From contig NZ_STGU01000007.1 in the NCBI RefSeq assembly GCF_004912135.1, positions 124,001 to 188,000 on the forward strand: a DNA stretch of 64,000 bases, read 5' to 3'. Source of the stretch: Rhizobium rosettiformans W3 (lineage in GTDB: Bacteria > Pseudomonadota > Alphaproteobacteria > Rhizobiales > Rhizobiaceae). The notes below the pieces were generated by a model that was not told the DNA's origin, ran no database searches, and saw only the letters and a program-made list of their open reading frames with translations. The position numbers were made by a program, and so were the translations under genes. Below are positions 58,355 through 64,000 of this stretch, in pieces (within the stretch, counting starts at the first letter, position 1; every line of letters starts with the position of its first letter).

Positions 58355-59602
58355 TCAGACCGGCTTGTTGTGAGCCTGGAACAGGCGACCCTTTTCGCCG
58401 ATCAGGACGAAGACGAGGCCGATGATGCCGACCACGAAGAAGCCGGCCACCATGGGCAAAGCCGTGCCGTTGAAGGCCTGGCCGATCGCGGCGCCGATGA
58501 TCGAGCCACCGATCGTGCCCATGAAGCCCAGAACCGACGAGGCGGTGCCGGCGACGTGGCCGAGCGGCTCCATGGCGAGCGAGTTGAAGTTCGAGCCGAT
58601 CCAGCCGAACTGGAACATCGCCAGTGCAAAGAAGCCGATGAACAAGAAGAAGGGCATGGGCTGCGGGCCCACGACCTGAACGATCAGCCAGATGAAGTTG
58701 ATCGCGATAAAGCCGAGCAGCGAGCCGTGCGACAGCTTGCGCATGCCGAAACGGCCGACCAGCTTGGCATTGACGAAGGACGACAAGGCCATGAACAGGG
58801 CGACGCCGGCAAAGGCGACCGGGAACCAGACGCCGAGACCATAGATCCCGACATAGACCTGCTGTGCGGAGTTGATGAAGCCGAACAGGGCGCCAAAGAT
58901 GAAGGTGCTGGCGATCGTGTAACAGAGTGCCACGCGGTCGGTCAGGACGATGCGGAAACCGTCAAAGATCACCTTGATGGTGAAGGGCCGCACATCTTCC
59001 CGTGCCAGGGTTTCCGGCAGGCGGATATACATCCAGACGCCGACGATCATGGCGATTACCGCCATGAAGACGAAGATCCAGTGCCAGTCGCCGAAGAGCA
59101 TGATCACCTGACCGGTGCCGGGTGCGACGACCGGGATGACCATGAAGACCATCATGATCAGCGACATGACTTCCGCCATCTGGCGGCCACCGAAGACGTC
59201 GCGCACGATCGACACCGTGATGACGCGGGTCGCGGCCGAGCCGATGCCCTGGATGAAGCGCAGCAGAAGCAGCGATTCGAAGGAGGGCACGAAGACCACG
59301 GCCAGCGAGGAGACGACATAGATCGCAAGACCGAAGATCATCGGCAGCCGGCGACCGAAGCGGTCGGCGATCGGGCCGTAGAAGAGCTGCGCGATGCCGA
59401 AGCCGATCAGATAGGCGGAGACGACATATTGCCGGTGGTTTTCATTCTCGACGTTGAGCGCGGCGCCGATCTCCTGGAGACCGGGCAGCATGATGTCGAT
59501 GGCGAGCGCGTTGAGCGCCATCAGGAAAGCCATCAGTGCAATAAATTCGGCACGTCCCATGGCGCCCAGAGTCTTGGGCGTGGCCTGTAATGAATCTGAC
59601 AT
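58355..59602 (-). CDS. Bcr/CflA-family multidrug efflux MFS transporter
   Basis: A 415-residue major facilitator of the drug:H+ antiporter-1 Bcr/CflA group. After a short polar N-terminus come twelve predicted helices with ALNALAIDIMLPGLQEIG (motif D1), GPIADRFGRRLPMIFGL (motif A) and RFIQGIGSAATRVITVSIVRD (motif B region, cited as RFIQGIGSAATRV). The substrate is unknown; antibiotics or sulfonamide-type compounds are typical for the family. ATG 59602 lies 23 bases after a stem-loop. Confidence 0.9.
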   Translation of the reverse strand: MSDSLQATPKTLGAMGRAEFIALMAFLMALNALAIDIMLPGLQEIGAALNVENENHRQYVVSAYLIGFGIAQLFYGPIADRFGRRLPMIFGLAIYVVSSLAVVFVPSFESLLLLRFIQGIGSAATRVITVSIVRDVFGGRQMAEVMSLIMMVFMVIPVVAPGTGQVIMLFGDWHWIFVFMAVIAMIVGVWMYIRLPETLAREDVRPFTIKVIFDGFRIVLTDRVALCYTIASTFIFGALFGFINSAQQVYVGIYGLGVWFPVAFAGVALFMALSSFVNAKLVGRFGMRKLSHGSLLGFIAINFIWLIVQVVGPQPMPFFLFIGFFALAMFQFGWIGSNFNSLAMEPLGHVAGTASSVLGFMGTIGGSIIGAAIGQAFNGTALPMVAGFFVVGIIGLVFVLIGEKGRLFQAHNKPV

Positions 59603-59624
59603 GAATTATGACCTTGAAACGGCA

Positions 59625-59653
59625 TGAAGGCGTTGCTTTGAACAACGCCTTCA
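59625..59653 (-). repeat. Stem-loop ahead of the efflux gene
   Basis: TGAAGGCGTTG (59625-59635) and CAACGCCTTCA (59643-59653) form a perfect 11-base stem with a 7-base loop. On the minus strand it lies between the glutaredoxin stop (59691) and the efflux start. No U-run follows, so it may be a 3' processing element or a leader structure. Confidence 0.6.
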
Positions 59654-59690
59654 TAACCTGGAGATTTTGTATGGCCTGTCGGCCGGGGGG

Positions 59691-60023
59691 TCAGGCAGCG
59701 CCGCGGACGGCGATGCCCTGGTCTTCGAAATGCTTCTGAAGTTCGCCCGCCTGGAACATTTCACGGACGATGTCGCAGCCGCCGACAAACTCGCCCTTGA
59801 TGTAGAGCTGCGGGATCGTCGGCCAGTTGGAATAGGCCTTGATGCCTTCACGGATTTCCATGTCGGCGAGCACGTTCACGCCCTTGTAGTCCACGCCGAG
59901 GTAGTCGAGGATCTGAACCACCTGGCCGGAGAAACCACACTGCGGGAACTGCGGGCTGCCCTTCATGAACAGGACTACGTCGTTGGTCTTGACTTCGTTG
60001 TCGATGAAATCGTGGGCGCTCAT
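59691..60023 (-). CDS. grxD: Monothiol glutaredoxin (Grx4/GrxD type)
   Basis: A 110-residue CGFS glutaredoxin that carries and transfers [2Fe-2S] clusters. The motifs are [40 protein letters not shown] and [19 protein letters not shown] proteins work with BolA proteins, and a BolA gene lies 1.7 kb away at 61689-61922 on the same strand. In many Rhizobiales the two are close neighbours; here a small basic-protein gene and a hydrolase gene lie between. Confidence 0.95.
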   Translation of the reverse strand: MSAHDFIDNEVKTNDVVLFMKGSPQFPQCGFSGQVVQILDYLGVDYKGVNVLADMEIREGIKAYSNWPTIPQLYIKGEFVGGCDIVREMFQAGELQKHFEDQGIAVRGAA

Positions 60024-60128
60024 GTCATTCTTCCTTTCACATGCCGTTCAAGGCGGCAGCTTCGATTTGCCGTAGAAATAGCAACACGGATCGCCTTTTG
60101 CCAGTGGCGAGTTTGTGGCACGCCCGAA

Positions 60129-60359
60129 TTAGCGGCTGCGCTGACGGCTGCGTTTGGCAGCGGTGCGACGGCGGCTCACCTGCTTGCGGGCCGGTGCCTT
60201 GACCCGCTTTGTCGTCTTGCGGACGTAACGCCCCGTTGTCGCCGAGCGGGTCTGGCGCTTGCGCCGACGGGTGGTGCCCTTGCGGTTGGTCTTCTTTAGG
60301 ATTTCCTTCAGGACGCCCTCGACGACGTCCTTCACGATGTTGCCGAGCAGATCCGCCAT
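60129..60359 (-). CDS. Small, extremely basic protein with amphipathic N-terminus
   Basis: A 76-residue product that I cannot assign. Residues 1-22 (MADLLGNIVKDVVEGVLKEI then LK) form an amphipathic, partly acidic helix suited to dimerisation or membrane contact. Residues 23-76 hold 25 Lys/Arg in 54 positions, no acidic residue, and only one aromatic residue, in the style of histone H1 tails or nucleic-acid-binding peptides. GGGAGG precedes the ATG at the ideal distance, so translation is very likely. It may bind DNA, RNA or anionic lipid. It stands between grxD and the hydrolase paralog. Confidence 0.72.
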   Translation of the reverse strand: MADLLGNIVKDVVEGVLKEILKKTNRKGTTRRRKRQTRSATTGRYVRKTTKRVKAPARKQVSRRRTAAKRSRQRSR

Positions 60360-60481
60360 GTTCGCCTCCCGTATACCCTGTGTTTCAGGTGGTTTTGTTC
60401 CATACGCTCTTTAAATCAGCGCAATTCTCGTCTAGCAAGCGCCACCTGCGGCCGCCGGCCGTCGATCGAGTGACTGCCTCA

Positions 60482-61636
60482 ATGATTCAAAGCCGCATTG
60501 TCCTGCATTTTCCGGGTTTCGAGCCATTCGATGCCGAAGCCCATCTTCAGCGCTACAAGCGATCTGCAGGGCAGGCGTCAGCGGTCTGGAATGCAAGCTT
60601 CGAGGTCGGTGAACTCGCTCGCGACAGGCGGGGTGCTCATTTCCCGGTTGATGCCGATGTTGCCGGCTGGAATACCTCTGCGAAGATCCACGTCTTCGAT
60701 CACAATGCACTGATCACGGCGATGCGGGCCGAGCCCCTCTGGACTCAGATCGGACGAGGTTTCAGAGCCGGATGGGATGTTGTCGTCCAGGGCGGCGCAT
60801 GGGCCTATTTCCGCAACGCCTGGCGCTTCGGGCTCTTCTTCCTCTTCCCGTATCTCTTCCTGGCGGCCGGTTTGGCGCTTGGCGTCAACATCGCGGCCAT
60901 TCCGACTGCCTTGGAGCTCTCGGCGTGGTGGTTCGCGCTCTCAGTACCTGCCGGTTATCTGATCTTCCGATACGGCGTGATCCGCTTCTCGGACCGCTAT
61001 CACGTCCTGCATCTGCTGGCAGACTGGAGGCTCGCCGTCGCGGTTGCCGAAAACCGACCGGAGATTGCCTCCTGGATCGATCAGGCCGCCGCCCAGGTGA
61101 TTGCCGCACTGGAAGAGCGCGCTGATGAAATCCTCGTCACCTCCCATAGCATGGGCGCCAATTTCGCGGTCTCGGTCATCGCTCGCGTGTTCGAGCTGGC
61201 GCCGGAGGCTCTCAAAGGCCGTCGGCTGGTCTTCGTGACACTCGGTGGTGCGGCTCTTCAATGCAGCCTGTTGTCATCGGCGGCTGTGCTTCGCGGTCGC
61301 ATCGGTGCGCTCGCCAGGCGTCCGGATGTCGACTGGTTCGACATTCAGTGTCTGACGGACCCGATCCATCTCTACAAATGCCATACGGTGGCGCTGTCTC
61401 GCCACAAGGATGCGCCGCAACCCAGGCTCGTCTTCATCCGCTTCAAGCATGCGATGTCGCAGCCGCGTTATGAGAAGAACCGGCGCGATTTTCTGCGCAT
61501 GCATCGGCAATATGTGCTCGGACCGGATCAGCCGAGCGGCTTCGATTTCACGCTGATGACGGCCGGGCCGCTGCCCGCCAACACCTTCCAGACGCTGGAT
61601 TCGCAGAAGCCGCCGACCATCCCTGCAAGGTCATGA
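60482..61636 (+). CDS. Membrane-spanning alpha/beta-hydrolase-like protein, paralog 2
   Basis: A 384-residue homolog of the product at 54889-56094. The order is the same: an N-terminal strand (RIVLHFPGFEPFD), two transmembrane helices (about 115-137 and 143-165) and RYHVLHLLADWRL. Next come the elbow VTSHSMGANFAV (Ser223; the first glycine of GxSxG is Ser), Asp293 in LTDPIHLYKC and His341 in RMHRQY. The Ser-Asp spacing is 70 in both paralogs. Shared motifs W-R-F-x-L-x-F-L-x-P and LTD-x-I-x-x-YKC confirm common descent. ATG 60482 has a weak ribosome site; GTG 60470 is the alternative. The substrate is unknown. Confidence 0.72.
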   Translation: MIQSRIVLHFPGFEPFDAEAHLQRYKRSAGQASAVWNASFEVGELARDRRGAHFPVDADVAGWNTSAKIHVFDHNALITAMRAEPLWTQIGRGFRAGWDVVVQGGAWAYFRNAWRFGLFFLFPYLFLAAGLALGVNIAAIPTALELSAWWFALSVPAGYLIFRYGVIRFSDRYHVLHLLADWRLAVAVAENRPEIASWIDQAAAQVIAALEERADEILVTSHSMGANFAVSVIARVFELAPEALKGRRLVFVTLGGAALQCSLLSSAAVLRGRIGALARRPDVDWFDIQCLTDPIHLYKCHTVALSRHKDAPQPRLVFIRFKHAMSQPRYEKNRRDFLRMHRQYVLGPDQPSGFDFTLMTAGPLPANTFQTLDSQKPPTIPARS

Positions 61637-61639
61637 AAA

Positions 61640-61668
61640 AGGCCCGCCGGTGAACGGCAGGCCTCTGA
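61640..61668 (-). terminator. Terminator shared by hydrolase paralog 2 and bolA
   Basis: AGGCCCGCCG (61640-61649) pairs with CGGCAGGCCT (61655-61664) with one mismatch. On the minus strand it is followed by a run of five T (bases 61639-61635), giving bolA a good intrinsic terminator. On the plus strand the U-run is poor. Confidence 0.75.
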
Positions 61669-61688
61669 ACGTCTAAATAATCCGGTGG

Positions 61689-61922
61689 TCAGTCAGGAAT
61701 GCTTGTCTGCAATGCCAGAGCGTGCAGCACGCCGCCCATATTGCCCTTCAGCGCGTCATAGACCATCTGGTGCTGCTGAACGCGGCTCTTGCCGCGGAAG
61801 GCTTCGGCGACGACCTCGGCGGCGTAATGATCTCCGTCACCAGCGAGGTCGCGGATGACGACCTTTGCTCCCGGAATGCCGGCCTTGATCATGTCTTCAA
61901 TGTCGCCTGGTTTCATCGGCAT
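61689..61922 (-). CDS. bolA: BolA-family protein
   Basis: A 77-residue BolA/IbaG-type protein. BolA proteins bind CGFS glutaredoxins and share a [2Fe-2S] cluster through an invariant histidine. The family core is present: AGIPGAKVVIRDLAGDGDHY (His in DGDHY), VAEAFRGKSRVQQHQMVYDAL and MGGVLHALALQT. Its probable partner grxD lies on the same strand 1.7 kb downstream. The order here (bolA just after purL on the minus strand) is usual in Rhizobiales. Confidence 0.92.
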   Translation of the reverse strand: MPMKPGDIEDMIKAGIPGAKVVIRDLAGDGDHYAAEVVAEAFRGKSRVQQHQMVYDALKGNMGGVLHALALQTSIPD

Positions 61923-61986
61923 GTAACGGATCCCTCATGCAAATCAGCAATGTGAGAACTATCGTGCATTCGCCGAAGCGTTTCAA

Positions 61987-62009
61987 TGGGGTAGGTGGCG
62001 CCTACCCCA
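61987..62009 (-). repeat. Stem-loop between purL and bolA
   Basis: TGGGGTAGG (61987-61995) and CCTACCCCA (62001-62009) form a perfect 9-base stem 27 bases after the purL stop. It lacks a U-run on the minus strand, so termination there would be weak. Confidence 0.55.
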
Positions 62010-62036
62010 TGCTCCACAGGCATGTGATCGCATGGA

Positions 62037-64000
62037 TCAGACGATCTCGCCGTCCATGAGCGCCGGGAACCAGCCTTCGTGGGCCTTCTTCAGGTCCTCG
62101 ACGGCCACCGGCTTCGCATCGCCAAGCACGACATTCGAGCCACCGGTGCGGCCGATCCACGGGCAGAAGACACCTGCCGCTTCGGCGCGGACCTGCACCT
62201 GGTCGACATCGGCTTCTTTGACCGTCAGCACGTAACGGCCCTGGTCTTCGCCGTAGAAGACGGCGACCGGATTTGCGTCGGCCAGGGCGTTGATATGGGC
62301 GCCGATGCCGGAGGCCATGGCCATCTCCGCCACAGCCAGCGCGAGACCGCCGGACGAGCAATCATGCACAGCGGTTGCCAGACCGTCTTCGATCAGGCTA
62401 CGGACGAAATCGCCGACCTTCTTCTCGTGCTCGAGATCGACATGCGGTGCGGGACCGTCGGTGCGGCCGTGAATGTCGCGCAGGTAGCAGGACTGGCCGA
62501 GATGTGTGCCCCAGCCGGACGGCGCGCCCGCGAGCAGGATCGCCTCACCCTGAGCGGCAAAGCGGATGCGGGCCATTTTCTTCCAGTCCTTCATCAGGCC
62601 GACGCCGGCAATCGTCGGGGTCGGCAGGATGGCCTGGCCATTGGTCTCGTTGTAGAGCGAGACGTTGCCGGAGACGATCGGGAAATCGAGGGCCTTGCAG
62701 GCCTCGCCGATGCCTTTGATCGCAAAGACGAACTGGCCCATGATCTCCGGGCGTTCCGGATTGCCGAAGTTCAGGTTGTCGGTCGCGGCAAGCGGCAGGG
62801 CGCCGGTCGCCGTGATGTTGCGCCAGCATTCGGCAACCGCCTGCTTGCCGCCTTCGAACGGGTCGGCCTCAACGTAACGCGGGGTGACGTCGGAGGAGAA
62901 GGCAATCGCCTTGGTGGCATGGCCTTCGACACGGATGACGCCGGCATCGCCGCCCGGAAGCTGCAGCGAGTTGCCCTGGATCAGCGTGTCATACTGTTCG
63001 TAGACCCAGCGGCGCGAGGAATTGTTGGCCGAGCCGACGAGCTTCACGAGCGCGTCCGCGACGTCGCCGGCCGGAATGTCGTTCTCGGTCAGCGGGGCAG
63101 GGGTCTTTGGCTCGATCCACGGACGGTCGTATTCCGGAGCCTCGTCGCCGAGTTCCTTGATCGGCAGGTTTGCGACTTCCTCGCCCTGATGGATGACGCG
63201 GAAGCGCAGGTCGTCGGTGGTGTAGCCGACGATCGCGAAGTCCAGGCCCCACTTGACGAAGATGGCCTTGGCGACCTCTTCCTTGGAAGGCTCGAGCACC
63301 ATGAGCATGCGCTCCTGGCTTTCCGACAGCATCATTTCATAGGCCGTCATGCGCTCTTCGCGCACCGGCACCTTGTCGAGATGCAGCTCGATGCCGAGGT
63401 CGCCCTTAGCACCCATTTCGACAGCAGAGCAGGTGAGGCCGGCAGCACCCATGTCCTGAATGGCGATGACGGCGCCGGTCTTCATCAGTTCGAGGCAGGC
63501 TTCGAGCAGGCACTTTTCGGTGAAGGGGTCACCGACCTGCACGGTCGGACGCTTCTCTTCGATCGACTCGTCGAATTCGGCAGAGGCCATGGTCGCGCCG
63601 CCGACGCCGTCGCGGCCGGTCTTCGCACCGAGATAGACGACCGGCAAGCCGACGCCCTTGGCTTCCGAGAGGAAGATGCCATCCGCCTTGGCAAGGCCGG
63701 CAGCGAATGCGTTGACCAGGATATTGCCGTTATAGCGGGCGTCGAATTCGACTTCACCGCCGACCGTGGGCACGCCGAAGGAATTCCCATAGCCGCCAAC
63801 GCCCGCAACGACGCCTGCCACCAGATGCTTGGTCTTCGGATGATCAGGCGCGCCGAAGCGCAGGGCGTTCATGGCAGCGACGGGACGGGCGCCCATGGTG
63901 AAGACGTCGCGCAGGATGCCGCCGACACCGGTCGCCGCGCCCTGATAGGGTTCAATGTAGGACGGGTGGTTGTGGCTCTCCATCTTGAAGACGACGACAT
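62037..64000 (-). CDS. purL: Phosphoribosylformylglycinamidine synthase II PurL (5' truncated)
   Basis: Converts FGAR and glutamine-derived ammonia to FGAM in purine synthesis, acting with PurS and PurQ. The frame runs out of the window at 64000 and about 654 residues are visible. [20 protein letters not shown] at the visible N-terminal end includes the catalytic histidine block, so the ATG inside KMESHN is not the real start. Other motifs are [49 protein letters not shown] and [16 protein letters not shown]. It is the small PurL type, without the glutaminase domain of the fused enzyme. Confidence 0.96.
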   Translation of the reverse strand, partial: VVVFKMESHNHPSYIEPYQGAATGVGGILRDVFTMGARPVAAMNALRFGAPDHPKTKHLVAGVVAGVGGYGNSFGVPTVGGEVEFDARYNGNILVNAFAAGLAKADGIFLSEAKGVGLPVVYLGAKTGRDGVGGATMASAEFDESIEEKRPTVQVGDPFTEKCLLEACLELMKTGAVIAIQDMGAAGLTCSAVEMGAKGDLGIELHLDKVPVREERMTAYEMMLSESQERMLMVLEPSKEEVAKAIFVKWGLDFAIVGYTTDDLRFRVIHQGEEVANLPIKELGDEAPEYDRPWIEPKTPAPLTENDIPAGDVADALVKLVGSANNSSRRWVYEQYDTLIQGNSLQLPGGDAGVIRVEGHATKAIAFSSDVTPRYVEADPFEGGKQAVAECWRNITATGALPLAATDNLNFGNPERPEIMGQFVFAIKGIGEACKALDFPIVSGNVSLYNETNGQAILPTPTIAGVGLMKDWKKMARIRFAAQGEAILLAGAPSGWGTHLGQSCYLRDIHGRTDGPAPHVDLEHEKKVGDFVRSLIEDGLATAVHDCSSGGLALAVAEMAMASGIGAHINALADANPVAVFYGEDQGRYVLTVKEADVDQVQVRAEAAGVFCPWIGRTGGSNVVLGDAKPVAVEDLKKAHEGWFPALMDGEIV

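Overview
The window is a stretch of conserved core chromosome from a GC-rich alphaproteobacterium of the order Rhizobiales, most likely Rhizobiaceae (Rhizobium, Agrobacterium, Sinorhizobium or a close relative). The evidence is a giant growth-pole-ring-type protein, a full-length CckA cell-cycle kinase, a LuxR/LuxI pair set between bluB and a two-domain NAD-malic enzyme (the neighbourhood I remember for sinR/sinI in Sinorhizobium), CtrA-type TTAACCAT sites, and a GAAC-N7-GTAC SOS box in front of recA. I see no insertion sequence, prophage, CRISPR array, tRNA or rRNA, and no block of foreign-looking composition.

Layout. 1-7 kb: the end of a TolB-like beta-propeller gene, a cobalamin riboswitch with bluB, a secreted DUF2865 protein, the quorum-sensing pair, and malic enzyme. 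7-12 kb: an LpxH-like phosphoesterase and a four-gene MCE/Mla-type lipid transport operon (STAS-permease, ATPase, MCE protein, lipoprotein). 12-19.3 kb: a 1942-residue envelope-anchored repeat protein of the growth-pole-ring type, an HPt-like protein without the phosphorylatable histidine, and a [2Fe-2S] ferredoxin. 19.3-26.7 kb: a candidate minus-strand sRNA, a DUF922 putative zinc protease, folP-folB-folK, an unknown exported protein, a ycjX-ycjF pair, a SixA-like phosphatase, and a DksA with one cysteine. 26.8-37.2 kb: a FliO-like membrane protein divergent from cckA, pseudouridine degradation genes, recA with its SOS promoter, and alaS. 37.3-46.1 kb: a membrane diguanylate cyclase, a SulP transporter, icd, an exported protein, a trmJ-murI overlap, and a CNNM/CorC-type protein. 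46.1-52 kb: a 30-codon ORF whose stop lies inside a terminator stem, a DUF1127 protein, an MFS carrier, a HerA-like ATPase, pepT, and a D,D-carboxypeptidase. 52-64 kb: rpsD with a structured leader, glsA, ttcA, a membrane hydrolase coupled to an isoprenylcysteine-methyltransferase-like enzyme, a small Tat-type hydrolase, an inositol-monophosphatase-family gene, a Bcr/CflA carrier, a CGFS glutaredoxin, a tiny very basic protein, a second membrane hydrolase paralogous to the first, bolA, and the 3' part of purL.

How the genes fit together. Several sets concern envelope growth and lipids: the MCE operon, the pole-ring protein, murI, the carboxypeptidase, the LpxH-like enzyme and the two membrane hydrolases. 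Cell-cycle links are cckA and the CtrA-type motifs. Glutaredoxin and BolA, known partners in iron-sulfur handling, lie 1.7 kb apart. The least explained items, and the best places to look for undescribed biology, are: (1) the paralogous membrane-spanning alpha/beta-hydrolase pair with conserved Ser-Asp-His spacing, one coupled to a membrane methyltransferase; (2) an uninterrupted 330-residue run of 11-residue repeats in the pole-ring protein; (3) the candidate sRNA with a CUUCCUCCCU core; (4) the 30-codon ORF/terminator unit; (5) the histidine-less HPt protein; (6) the 76-residue basic protein; (7) a leader hairpin that would bury the luxR ribosome binding site.
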